Positions 49,701-61,553 of a stretch of 64,000 nt of DNA are shown piece by piece (the first letter of the stretch is position 1; the number at the start of each line of letters is the position of its first letter). The notes under the pieces are model-generated. The model was not told the origin of the DNA, ran no database searches, and saw only the letters and a list, made by a program, of their open reading frames with translations. The stretch is taken from positions 582,501-646,500 of the forward strand of contig NW_026251401.1 in the NCBI RefSeq assembly GCF_025118155.1. The letters run 5' to 3'. Origin of the DNA: Cokeromyces recurvatus. Taxonomy: Eukaryota; Mucoromycota; Mucoromycetes; Mucorales; Mucoraceae. The position numbers and the translations under genes are program-made.

Positions 49701-50894
49701 GGTGTTGATTCACCAGATAACATGGCTTCATTTACAATACAGGAGCCATCTGCAATAACCAAATCACAAGGAACACCTTGTTCTTCTTTAGTACGAGTGA
49801 TAGAAACAACATCACCAGGTAATAATTCGTCACTTTGAATTTCGATCCATTTCTTTTCTCTTTTAACATAGATAGGATATGGCTTTTGATTCATACCACG
49901 GAATTCACCAATAGTGCGAAGACGTTGATAAACGACTGTACACTCAAACACAACCAACATAAAAAGAGTAAATAGAGAATAGTACCAATATTCATCTAAA
50001 CACCAAAGCCCAACACAAAATATTTGAAAAACAAAAAAAGGAGCAACAGCGTGTTCCTTGAATAGTTCTATAAATGTAGGTAAAGGAATATCAAATCTAT
50101 AATAAAAAGAATAAATTAAATTTCTACTTTTCTACGCTTAAGAATCTAACTATTTTACTTATTCATGCCATAAGAATGACTAAGAGATTCGATTTCTTTC
50201 TTAGTAGTTAAACCCTTTGTACTTTGATAAAAACCGACAATACGATTAACATCAGAGGGATAAAGAAGTTGTTGAAATTGTTTTTTGTCAGGATTCCAGA
50301 TAAATTTCTTTTGTTGGAATAGAAAAGAGATTTCATCCTCATTTGTGTCAATGTTCTAAATAAATAAATAAGTTAATGAACATGAGAATACAAAAGTTAT
50401 TTTAACATTACCTTGCTATGTTCAAGTGGAATAAGTGTACCTTTTCCTTGGTAACGGAAAGGAACAATCTTAATGATGGTAGCTTTGTGTACATTAGGTT
50501 CCTAAGTTAAAAGAAAAAAAAAAAGTTAAAAAAAAAAACTGTCATGTATTCCATGTAGAAATTAATTTACCTTGACACAAGTGAAAAGGGCTTTTATATT
50601 AACACTCCATTGACATGCTAAAAATGTTAAAACATGTAAAGTAAGGATACTACCAAGTGAAACAAAAGTCCATTCTTCAGATCCAAGATAAACATCATAT
50701 TTAAAGAAGTATACATAAATAAAAACAGGGTAAAACATGCTGACAAACGGCCAAACATACATGTGCCAATGTTTAGGCAATGGTCTCAACAAAGCAGCCG
50801 AAGCAACTCGTTCCGATTGAACAAGTGTTTGCGTCCTATAAATAGTGATTTAATTTTCTTGAAGTTTGATAATAATAATAAAAAAAACTTACAT
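46793..50894 (-). CDS. SPF1: P5A-type ATPase Spf1 (ER transmembrane-helix dislocase)
   Basis: ER P-type ATPase; P5A pumps remove mis-inserted transmembrane helices and affect ER sterol and Mn homeostasis. Nine coding exons: 50894..50893, 50835..50571, 50501..50412, 50355..50159, 50096..49134, 49045..47691, 47623..47290, 47228..46976 and 46912..46793; total 1192 residues, all junctions in frame. Key motifs: [11 protein letters not shown] (actuator TGES equivalent), PPELPMELS in TM4 (the P5A signature), [15 protein letters not shown] (phosphorylated Asp), KGAPETLK, and [20 protein letters not shown]. The start codon is split by the first intron: AT at 50894-50893 and G at 50835, followed by [14 protein letters not shown] proline-rich loop ([10 protein letters not shown]) lies between the P domain and the C-terminal membrane part. 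Length matches fungal Spf1. Confidence 0.95.
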
Positions 50895-51129
50895 TATTGA
50901 GCAATTGAACGATTTCGTTTGGTTTGATGAAAGAGATGTATTATATGATAAAAACCAAACTAAATAACCGCGTAGTATACACGGCAACAGCGTCAATTAT
51001 TTGTTTTGTGTAATCGGAAAAAAAGACAGAAAGCAAAATATAATTGGAGTTTAATTGCGTAGTTTAAAATGATATACGTATATGAATATTCATATTTTTT
51101 GTAGGAACTCTATGAAGATAACAACAGTA

Positions 51130-51840
51130 CGATTAAAGACTTATTTTATTTATAACAAAAATTTAAAACCCCAAGTGAGCACATAATACTGGTGTATTGA
51201 ATTTCCCGGGTCAGTTCGAGAAAGGATAAAAGTGTACTAAAAAAAACCTTTTGATAGGCAAAAGGGTAAAAAAGAAAGAGAAGGGAAGAGGAAAAACAAG
51301 GTATATCAACAAATACTAGATTCGAAGTTACGTAACCATATTACAAGTTTTGTACCAAGAGGGGAGAGAGAAGTTTCTGGAGAAAGTTCACTATGATGAA
51401 GGTAGTCAAGCTCGAAAAGTAGAAGGCACATAACAGGCCAATGAATCGTCCAGGCGGAAAAGACAGATGTGTTGAGAGTTGATGAGATTGGCGGCCAGCA
51501 CTTTTGTTTATTTGGCAGCTTATTCAAGAGGAAGGACAAAGGGTCGGGTTCGATCAAAGGCGTTTGTAATCGTCGATGCAAATGTAGGCATCATATAGCA
51601 TGAGATCTTGGAACATGGCATTAGGATAATAGATGCAGGGTTTAGGGACACCACCAGGTAACCAACCTAGACGCCAGCAAACTATCCGGCTGCGTTCTGC
51701 GTTTGATATAGGTAACCAGAGGATAGGATCGATACCCAGGGTAGGGCGGCAGGCAGACAAGAGAACATAATTGTTACTGTTTCATCGATCACCAAGATTA
51801 TCTTCCAGGTGTGTTTTACAGATACCAGCATTTTTTTTTT
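51130..51840 (-). mobile_element. 5'-truncated LINE fragment (ORF2 C-terminus)
   Basis: The minus strand encodes ACRPTLGIDPILWLPI and IVCWRLGWLPGGVPKPC, then after a frame change a C-terminal part with DPLSFLLNKLP. A 3' UTR with GACCCGGGAAATTCA follows, close to the copy at 36.0-36.8 kb. Typical 5'-truncated non-LTR insertion; not functional. Confidence 0.7.
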
Positions 51841-51862
51841 TTCAATATAAGCTTGAACAAGT

Positions 51863-52045
51863 CTATATCTTACATTTTAAAATAAATCCCCTTATTTGTA
51901 TTCGTAGTGTCCAATAATCTGTCATTATTGTCGATTCTTGTACCCAAAGTCTCAGTAAGTCCTTCAATGAAAACACCATCTTGTTCTTCAAATTTCCTCC
52001 ACTTAAAAAAAGGTTTCTGCCATCTATTTTCTCAGGACGTGTCAT
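51863..52045 (-). other. Short unassigned ORF next to the LINE fragment
   Basis: 60 codons beginning MTRPEKIDGRNLFLSGGN. No family recognised. Composition is protein-like, so it may be the last exon of a decayed gene or part of the adjacent element; equally it may be chance. Confidence 0.2.
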
Positions 52046-52639
52046 GATTGTAAGATTTGTAACTTAATTCAATAAGATAAATAGTTAAACTAAAACATAT
52101 AGTGCATTTGTATGATAATTCTGTCTATGGACATATTAAGTATATTTACTTATATGTAAAAAAAAATAAATTTATAAGCTAAACTGGGGTAATATAAACA
52201 CGTGTAATAATTGATTTCACTCAGAGTACACGTATTAGTTATTAAAAGATAAATATGTACATACAAAAGACATGGATATATGTCTATAATGATTCTTGAT
52301 ACTATAATCATTCTCTGTCTATCATTATATTATCAAATACAATTTGTTATATTATTATTCATTACCTTTATTCACAAAATGTATAAATATTTTAACATTG
52401 TCTACCTTTATTTTGTATTAATCCTTAACTCATCTTTATCTTAATAAAACTTATTAACAACTCTCAATGTACTTCTTCTGTCTAATTCATTTTATTTCTC
52501 ATTTCTATTTTATTATACTCTTACCTGTAAATCACAACACGAATGAGCCAAACCGAAAGCCCTCATAACTTCAGGAGGAGTACAAAAAATATCTGATTCA
52601 TTTTTATATATATATATATATATTTCGACAAGTATCATC
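52046..52639. other. Intergenic AT-rich DNA
   Basis: About 600 bp with no gene seen apart from an (AT)n run at 52605-52623. The right end may contain the 5' part of the adjacent mariner relic. Confidence 0.45.
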
Positions 52640-53185
52640 AAGCAACAAGACATGATGCAGTGGAGAGTTTGATGGAAGCATTCGAGAATTTCAGCTTGAA
52701 AGAAATTTCTGTTCGAAACTTCATTCTCCATGAATGCAACCTGATTGTTAAGAGAGCACCCTTGCAACCTTTTGGCAAGAAATAGCACTGATAATCTTGA
52801 AGAGCGCTATTATTGTGTTAAAAAATGAGAGTTATAACAGCTACGGATATTATTTCAGTTGAAATCTGGGAATCTTTAAAGCCCAAGAGAGTAAAGGTCG
52901 ATGGAAATAGGAAGAGAAAGAAGCCTTTAGCAAAAAAAAAAAAAAAAAAAAAAAAGCGTTGCATAAGGAAACTTTCACCTAGATATTACATGATGTTCAT
53001 CTTTAAGACGTTAGATAAAATTGACAAGTTTCCTGAAATGAGAAATTTCTATATCGTTATGAACAATGCATTAATCCATACTTAATAGGATATAACGAGC
53101 TTGATCGAGACTAGAAGCTATAGAGCTATATACCTCCCTCCCTATTCTCCTGAGCTCAAACCGATTGAAAACTTCTGATCACTCG
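52640..53185 (+). pseudogene. Tc1/mariner (DDE_3) transposase relic
   Basis: Pieces of a Tc1/mariner-like transposase in shifting frames: DAVESLMEAFENFSLKEISV and NFILHECNLIVKR near 52655-52760, then VKVDGNRKRKKPLAKK, YMMFIFKTLDKIDKFPEMRN and FYIVMNNALIHT up to 53083, and YLPPYSPELKPIENF to about 53178. The second catalytic Asp in the DNAPIHT-type motif reads Asn, the following frame stops (TAA at 53083-53085), and the Trp after IENF is a TGA stop. An A run at 52932-52952 encodes a spurious poly-Lys. Not functional. Confidence 0.8.
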
Positions 53186-54149
53186 TCAAAAAAAAAAAAA
53201 TACTTCAATAAACAACCATTTTGGTGAGTCTTTGGTCAATTCAAGTCTTCAATAAACTTACAAAAGTTGATTATGACTAAACCGGACTTTAAGTAATGAA
53301 AAGGCGAATTTGAACTATTTACAAAAGTGAATTCGGTTCATTGGAAAACGAACTTTTGGGGGGGTGAAGTTACTGTAAATATATAAAAAACCCCAACATT
53401 AGTCACAGAATACATGAAAATTACCCGGGTCAAATCATTAATTACAATAGAATTTAACAAGATAAATGAAGCAAAAAAATACTTACAATAGAAAGAGACA
53501 ATCAATTCAATCTGATAATAAAAGAAATAAACTTTTCCAAACTTTGTCAAACATTGTACTTTGTACTTATATATATGGGATCTGGGTTTAGACGTCGTAA
53601 GCACTACAGACATTGTGAGTATGATAAGTAACAAAAGAACATGGATCCTCCTTGTATCTTTTCTACCAACTGAAAGTAATATTTTTTTTTTTCGTTCAAA
53701 AACACTTGGACATAAATAACTATATAATTAAGAATATATAGTACACATATTATAATATTAGATTAGAAGTAGTAGTCAATAGGAGCAAATAACTTAGCTT
53801 TAAATAATCCCTATTAAGTTATTTTTTTTTGTAGATTAAATATGGAAACTGTATAGAAGTAATAGTTTAATACATTTCTATTCTATCATATAATATAGTT
53901 TCTATAACAAAGAATACCAGATGTAGTCTATCATAAGTTTTAGCAATTATAGTAGGTTAGAGCCTCAGCTATAAATGTAGGAAATACAATATATCTAATA
54001 ATATAAATGCTGTATATAGTATACACCAATTTAGATTGTATGTATTTTATATATTCTAGTAAATATCATTTATTTCTCTTAGTAACGCACATAAGCATTT
54101 ATTATATGAATCATCTAAAGTATAATTTTGGTAAAAACACGTCCTGAAA

Positions 54150-54194
<45 letters not shown>

Positions 54195-54275
54195 GCGGCT
54201 GTTAATGTTTTTCATTTTTATTCTCCAATTTAAAAGCTTATTATTTTAGTCATTTTTACTTCTTTACATATAATA
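53186..54275. other. Intergenic AT-rich DNA
   Basis: About 1.1 kb. The first part may hold the 3' end of the mariner relic. A pure A run of about 42 nt lies at 54152-54193, about 80 bp upstream of the next gene. No coding region supported. Confidence 0.5.
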
Positions 54276-55823
54276 ATGGTAATCAAAAACGGTTTAAAAT
54301 GTCCAAATTGTTATGCTGAATCTAGACAAGAATATGATACAAAAGAAAATGTAGTGTAAGTATACATGAGCTATGTTCTTTTTATTTATTTATTTATTTA
54401 TTTATTTATTGATTAACTGTTTGACTAATTATTTTTATTATTTTTTTATATATACAAATGAACAGTAATTGTAGAAAATGTGATACTGTTTATTTATATA
54501 ATTCATCAAATAAGCCAAAATACCAAGCATTCTCCGATGTGAGTGATGATGAAGTTACTGATCATTCAGATGATTATCAACCTTCCGAGACATCCGATCT
54601 AGATGATTTTTTCGATGACCAAAGTAACAAAAATAAAGGAAAACAACATCAAAGCCATCTTTTTTTTTCTGATGTTGATTCAGATGATTCAAGAATGCCT
54701 AGTTGTAGTAAAAATATAAAGCCCAAAAAAGAAAATTATCAACTAGTTCTAATGAACTCATTGATGATAAGAAACAAAAATCCAATAAAGAAAAGCATAA
54801 AAGCAATATTCCTAAACTTAAATTTTCCGATTCAGAAGCTGAATTGATGAGTGAAGGAGAACTTAAAATACCAACCATATTTTCTGATGATTTCTTGACA
54901 AGTCCATCATCAACAATCGAACCTAAAATAGAAACAGTTACTAATAATGATGTCTTAAAATTAGAATTTTCTGAAATGGAAGATGAATCTGATTTTGAAG
55001 AAGTCAGTAAGAAACCAAAACCAGAGACAAAGCCAAAGAAGCCAAAGTCAAGAAAGAGCCATAAGAACGATATTAGTGACTATATTGATAGTAGCAGCGA
55101 CTCTGAAACAGAAAAGTTAAAGATGTTTGATCCTAAACGAAAAAAGCAAAAAAGACACTCTACCAGAGTTAGTGGAAATATTAACTCTATTGGTAGATAT
55201 AATCCATATATTGTATTCAATCAAATTACTAGAAAGAAAATAGCTGAGACTAACCCATCTGCTAATTCACTTGAAATAAGTGCCTTAGTAGCAAAAGCGT
55301 GGAACACGTTGGGTGAGGTATACATAAAAAATCATTTAGCAATAAAATTATGATAGGGAATACATATATATATATATCATACTTTAATAATATAGGAGCA
55401 AAAGAAAAAGTTTAAAGAAGACTTACAAACAAAAAAAGATGAAATAAACGCTATGAGAAAGATACGAAAGAAAAGACCAGCAGGAAATGGATATCTTTTA
55501 TTCTCAAAAGAGGAATTACCGAAAGTTAGAGCAGAACACCCTGATATTAGTTCAATAAACGATCTTAGTTCAATTGTTGGTATTCGTTGGAAAGGCCTTG
55601 ATCAAGTAAATATGACAATTCTTTATATGTGTATTTTACTTAATTTTCATTTTATTATTAGGCAGAAAGAGATCGATATACTGCAATTGCTAAGAAAGAG
55701 CGAGATGAATGGATAAAAAATTATCCGGACGAGTATCAACAATACATGGATAAGATGGTTAATAAAATAAAAGCCACAAAACGTAAACAAAAAGAACAAG
55801 AAAAAAATCAGAAACTCAAGTAG
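54276..55823 (+). CDS. Zinc-ribbon and double HMG-box protein (frame disrupted once)
   Basis: Exons 54276..54355, 54466..55317, 55396..55605 and 55662..55823. The N-terminus forms a CxxC..CxxC ribbon across intron 1 (LKCPNCYAESRQEYDT.. then NCRKCDTVYLY). A long acidic Asp/Ser-rich middle follows, then two HMG-box-like domains: RYNPYIVFNQITRKKIAETN..AKAWNTLGE and RPAGNGYLLFSKEELPKVRA..GIRWKGLDQAERDRY, with a Lys-rich end. A nuclear DNA or chromatin-binding role is likely. Within exon 2 the frame must change near the A6 run at about 54726: the first frame ends at 54847, while the convincing continuation (RKLSTSSNELIDDKKQKSNK, then MSEGELKIPTIFSDDF) is in another frame. No intron I tried repairs it, so this is a one-base sequencing error or a real frameshift. 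Confidence 0.68.
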
Positions 55824-56264
55824 AGATCTTTTTTTTTTTTTATATGTGCATATACATACATACATGAAATCTTTAATTACATTTACTGCATATAATATAG
55901 AAATACCAATTATTAATATTTATTATTGAAATAAATGAACAACTATATTATACGTGTATGTATATTTCTATTAAATAGTTATCATAAAGTAAAAGGAAGT
56001 TTCTCTTTGTAGAAATAAAGAAGATATTTATAAAGGTGAAGCATAATGCTTATGTAAGATTTCGTGAAATTTATTATTTAATATCCAATCAAAACATTTG
56101 GTAATAAACTCCTGATAAGATTTATTGTATATTGCTAATTTTTAAACTTTTTTATTTCTTTTTAATCTCTTTCTCTTTTTTTTTTACTTTTTTTTTTCCT
56201 TTTTCTTTTTTTTCTTTTTTTTTCTCATTGAATATAACCTTGCACATTGCATAGATCCCATGCC
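55824..56264. other. Intergenic region with long pyrimidine tract
   Basis: About 440 bp; 56144-56226 is almost wholly T/C just before the receptor-like kinase start, a promoter or leader feature seen before several genes here. Confidence 0.5.
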
Positions 56265-59200
56265 ATGTTTCGACATAAATATTATACCTTTATATTATTA
56301 GTATTCATTTCAACTAGTCAATCACAATCAGTAACTGGATTAGGCGCTATTCAAACAAAAATACCTTGGAGAGCAGGACATGCCTCAGGTAAAAAAAAAG
56401 AAAAAAAAGAAAAAAGAAAAAAGAAAAAAAACACAATAAAATAATAATGAGTTTTTTTTTTTTTTATTTCTGTCTTTAATTAAAAATTTCCTTTTTTTAG
56501 TGTATACACATCCTTATGTAATATTATATGGAGGTTCAAAAGATATAAATGCAACTAATATAGCATCAGCGTCATTAACGGGCTCAAATGATGTATGGGT
56601 ATGGGATAGTCGCAATGGTTCGTGGTATCAACCAACAATTCAGGTACAAGGCGGAGTTGCAATGCTACCTCAAATCTACTTCAAGGCTATTCCGTTGCCT
56701 AGTGAAGGTCAGCTTATGGCACTTATTAGTAATACTTCTTCAACAACAAATATGATACAGAAACTAGATATCAATAGCTGGTCATGGTCGTTTCCAACAT
56801 CAAGTAAGAAAAAAAAAAGAACCCTCCCCCCCCTCAATTCTTTACGCTACTAATATATATTCTGTATGTTAGATATTCAATCTTCAGTTCGTAATGTAGG
56901 ATATTCAATGACGATAATTAATAATACAATATATACATATGGTGGAATATCTGCAGGCGCAAAAGGTTTCCCTATAATGAATGCTCTTCAAAATTCATTA
57001 TCAACAATAGATGCTAATAGTTACCAATGGTCAACTGAAGCTAATGGGTTAGGTTTAGCAGATCATACTACTTGCTATTTAAAGGTTTGCAATTGTTTGA
57101 TTACATTTGGTGGAACATTAACAGGAAATCCAACCGAAGTAACAGATGTAAAATATTTATAATATTTGATATGTACACCATCACACAAAATATATTTATT
57201 ATTATACTACCCCCCACACACACACACCTTTTTTTTTTCTGGTAGGCTATCAGTATATATGATTTAAGTAAGAAAGTATGGAATGTACAAGGTGCTCATT
57301 TGGCTCCAGGATCATCTATCCCTAGTGCAAGAAGATTACATACAGCAAATTGCTTTGATGATTTTATGGTAGTGTACGGTGGGGGAACAAATCAGCCGGT
57401 AGATACAGATGTCTGGGTCCTAAATGCTACATCATATCCTGTTATGTCATGGCAAAAAAAGACAATAGCAAATCAGAGTGAAAGTCCAAGTTTACGTATG
57501 GGTAATAGCCATTTTTTATATTTGTAATTTATTTAAATTTATAAATATATATATGTATGTATATATCTACGTGTATGCGTCATTTTATTATACTTATAGG
57601 ACATTCGGCCGTATTAGATGAAACGAATAAAAGGATATATATATTCGGTGGATGGGGTGTTAGTGCAACAAATGATTCCAATATGTACGTATTAGATATC
57701 AATAAATGGAGTTGGACTCGAGTAGCAACTACAGGATATTCATTAGATACAATACCTTCAATAAATGGAACGATTCCAATTAAAAAAAATGACTCTAATA
57801 CAAGCCTAAGCCCAGGAGCAATTGCAGGTGCGGTTATTGGTGGTGTAGTGGGTGCTCTTATATTAGCAGCTGCAGCATTTTTCATTATACGTAAACGAAG
57901 AAGACACCATCAACAAAATGAAAAACATGATACTATGATCATTGGTGAGAATATATCAGAAAACCTTCATCATCGCCACAATAATGAAGATTCATTTTAT
58001 TATAGCCCTAATGGATTTTATAATACAAATGATGATGATAATAATAATAATAATGGCGAAGTATATTATACTGATAACAATGCAGTCAGAAAAAGAATTT
58101 CAAAGGCTTGGACTGGTCCCAATCCAAGCAGTACACAACATTCATTGACAACTACAAGACGCTCCGAAATTGGTGATTATACTGATCGAGTTGTAACAGG
58201 CGTATTAGAAGCTTTAGATGATAGTGGCTCAAACACGATTAGCAATAATAATAAAAGAGACTCAAAAGTTCTCCTTGTTCATAATAATAGTAGTGAAACA
58301 AATGGGATAGGTCAAGTACCAAATGAAGTTATTGTGCAGAAGCCAAATGAGTTTTCTATTCCAGCTACAAGGCATCCATATATCCATGTAAATGATGAAG
58401 AGATAAATAGTCCTGTACCAATAAGTCCAAACGTATTAAGGCCAAATGGAGGTGGTAGTAGTATGGTCAATCATACAGGCCACAGTCAATATTATGGAGA
58501 AGATGGTAATAATAGTAGCAGTAGTAATAGACAACAGACAACAAGAAATACAGCTGTTCCCATTACTCATGCAAGGATAGGCAATCCAACAGCTAGAGAG
58601 GAACTTGCTCATAATGAAGATGAAGCTGGCACAAATCGTTGGGCTTCATTATCTTCTTCTATTTATAATCGTCCTATGACAAGTGAAAATATTACCTCTC
58701 CAGTTCAATATATTTTAAATAACTCATCTCATCAGGTCTTAAGTGCAGCCACATCTACTCAAACTTGGGATACAACAAAGGATTCACAACAAAAAAGACT
58801 TGTTAATCATCATCTTCATAACCAGCAACAATATCCATCTTCTACTATAGATATGCCTATTGCAGAGATCATAACGCCTCCTACAACCATTACCACAGAT
58901 AGTAGTAAATCAAATAGCAGAAATACAAATGAATTACAGTCCTATAGCGATCATAATAGCATCAACAGCCATAGTATACAACCCCAATTTAATATTTATA
59001 ATACAGTTAGCCCCTTAGACGCACTTGCTTCACTTGGACAGCAACAATACACTGAGAGTAATGGTCAACAGCAACAGCAAGAACAACAGCAAGAACAACA
59101 GCAAGAACAACAAGAAAAAGAAAGTAGTCATTCTGATAGTTGTAATGCTTCATTTACTATAGTGACAGCACTGCAAGAGTCAATTATTCCTTCTGGTAAG

Positions 59201-60379
59201 AGAGCTCAAGAAACAACAACATCTGCAGCAACGTCAACACAAGAAATCCAAAATCAACAACAGCAGCATAAATACTTTCAACAGTTAAATCCGCTTATTA
59301 CAGTACTCCCTCATCGCTATAAATTAGATAAAACTAAAATACCTATCATAGGTCCTTCTAATAGTATCTTATTTGCTCTTAAAAAGGATCAACAAACAGT
59401 AGCAATAAAATCATTTGGAAGACGTGAAGCATGGGAACGCGAATGTCGAACCTTGATCAAGTTGAAGTCAGACTGGATTGTTGAAATTTTAGAAGTTTTA
59501 ACAATTCAAGGCGATGATAACTCACCGTCTACTACAGCATCTATATCTACTGCAGAGACTTCATTATTAGATCATAAAAGAGGTGCACATGATCCTATTA
59601 CTACTCATCGTAATAGTGATACAGATGATGAAAGGGACATCCAATATGTGACTGTGATGGAAAGATTAGATGAAACGCTAAATATATACATTCATAAGCA
59701 GTCCTCTGATAAACAGAGTAATAATAACATTGCCCGAGATATATTAAAATGTCTTTCATGGTGTCATAGTAAAGGTATTGCATTCTGTGATTTGAAACCG
59801 AGTAATATTATGCATCGATATGGTGAACGATGGAAATTGATCGATTTTGAAGCAAGTCGTACAATTAATGAAGAATGCGTAGGTGTTATTACGCCAAGAT
59901 ATTGTGCACCTGAAGTAGCACGTGCGACTACATATGGATTAGAAGGCGCAAATGGGGTTGTGGCTACTGCTAGTGTAGATCTATGGTCACTAGGCTGTAT
60001 TATTTATGTAAGTAAAAAATAAATAAATAAATAAACGATAGTCATTAACAGAATATTCTATAGGAACTGGAAACCAAGAAGGCCTTGTTTCCTAATAACA
60101 TTAAAGATGAAACAATTCTTCACTTTATATCACATCCTTCACCTTCAACGCCCATTTTAAATAATGGACTTCGATGGAATGAAAACAAAGAACTAGAGAT
60201 ACCTCAACTAGAAAGACTCATACCTAATCCACATACAAGACAGCTGGTTCGAACATTATTAAGTCGAGATCCTAATAAACGAGGATCTGCTTCTCAACTA
60301 CTGGTATAATATTGTATACAATTTATTCATCTCTTACTAATATTTACTTTAATAATAGGCTGATCCATATTTCACTTAA
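56265..60379 (+). CDS. Receptor-like protein: Kelch ectodomain, single TM, cytoplasmic protein kinase
   Basis: Seven exons (56265..56388, 56501..56803, 56873..57147, 57246..57501, 57600..60007, 60064..60303, 60359..60379) join in frame to 1208 residues. A signal peptide (FILLVFISTSQSQS) is followed by Kelch-type blades with ILYGGS, YTYGGIS, LITFGGT, VVYGGGT and IYIFGGWG (residues about 40-370). One transmembrane helix, AIAGAVIGGVVGALILAAAA (about 394-416), is followed by RKRRRHH, a stop-transfer signal placing the rest in the cytoplasm. A 470-residue Ser/Asn/Gln-rich linker (polyglutamine at about 59068-59116) leads to a kinase domain from about residue 893: VAIKSF, FCDLKPSNIM (catalytic loop, Cys for Arg), DFE in place of DFG, CAPEVA and DLWSLGCIIYELE. 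It resembles plant receptor kinases in layout only; ligand and substrate are unknown. The whole rests on an uninterrupted spliced frame. Confidence 0.88.
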
Positions 60380-60474
60380 ATAAATATATACGTAAAGCAT
60401 TTCCCCCCTTTCTTTAAATCATTATATTCAAGCATAATACTTTTCTTTTTTTTTTGTCTCACTTATTTATTTAA

Positions 60475-60928
60475 TTAGTCTGAAAACTTTGCTTTACTAA
60501 AATCTAATTCAGGATGTTGTTTCTTGAAATTTTCAAACATTTGTTGTTTCTTTAATGCATCACTGTCAGGTTTACCCATTGCCTTTTGGCGTTGATCGAA
60601 CTATTATTACAAAAACAAAGTTAATTAATAATTCACAATAATAATAATGATAATTAATAAAAAAAAAAAAAAAAGCAACTTGCCATCATTTTTTCAACCA
60701 TTGCCCGTGTCTCTCCATCTAAATCGCTTAATTTGGAATTTTCAGGTTGAATCTTTTGAGTATTAATTTTAGGTGCACCTTTAATTACACTATCCCACCA
60801 CTGCATTTGATTAACTTTTTCTAAATGAATCAAAACTTCTTTTTGATCATCCACAGACCAAGTACTATCATCAACCTTAATTGTTTGACTTAATTCACCC
60901 TATATAATGAATTAATATATCTATTACG

Positions 60929-60960
<32 letters not shown>

Positions 60961-61295
60961 GTACACTTTTTCGCTTACATCAATAAAGGCCGTTTGACCT
61001 TTAAGCGCAACCTTAAGCTTATCTTTCTTTAAAACAATGTCTAAATCACGAGCACGTGTTCCTTTAGGTACTGAAATGGTAATATCAACATCTTGTAATG
61101 TTTGTTTCCAACTAGTAGAAAAAAAAAAAAAAAAGAAAGAAATTATTTAAAAAAGAAAATAATAATGTAAATTCTGACTTACGTGTAGGGCAACTTGGCT
61201 TGTTCCTCTTCTTCCTTTTGCTTTTCAAGTTTTTCTTGAGCTTCTTTGGCTGCACGTTCAGCAGGAGATAAGCCTTCAACAGGTTCGTCAGACAT
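60475..61295 (-). CDS. NudC-type nuclear movement protein (CS domain)
   Basis: Co-chaperone of the dynein/LIS1 pathway needed for nuclear migration. Four exons, 61295..61183, 61111..60979, 60899..60684 and 60600..60475, give 195 residues. Acidic Glu/Lys-rich coiled-coil N-terminus ([20 protein letters not shown]), CS/p23 domain ([58 protein letters not shown]), and the NudC C-terminal signature [18 protein letters not shown] ending [13 protein letters not shown]. Intron 3 begins with GCAAGT instead of GT and ends in AG; only this junction restores the conserved EKMM-FDQRQK. Shorter than animal NudC at the N-terminus, as usual for fungi. Confidence 0.94.
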
Positions 61296-61372
61296 AGTTT
61301 TTTTTTTTTTTTGTTAAAAAAAAATTGAATCTTCTAGAAGAAAAATAAAATTTCTCAAAATAATAATGTAAT

Positions 61373-61426
<54 letters not shown>

Positions 61427-61553
61427 ATTCATGCCACCATTGCCGAGCATCAATTTCTAAAAAAGGAAAACCATTATTTCATTTTATCTAAAAATGAATA
61501 ATCTTTTTTTTTTTTACAACTTTCCTTTTTTTTCTTTCTTTATCTGTTATATT
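61296..61553. other. Short divergent promoter with long poly-T
   Basis: About 260 bp shared by nudC (-) and the phospholipase (+). Dominated by a T run of about 46 nt at 61375-61422 and further T/C tracts up to the plus-strand start. Confidence 0.6.
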
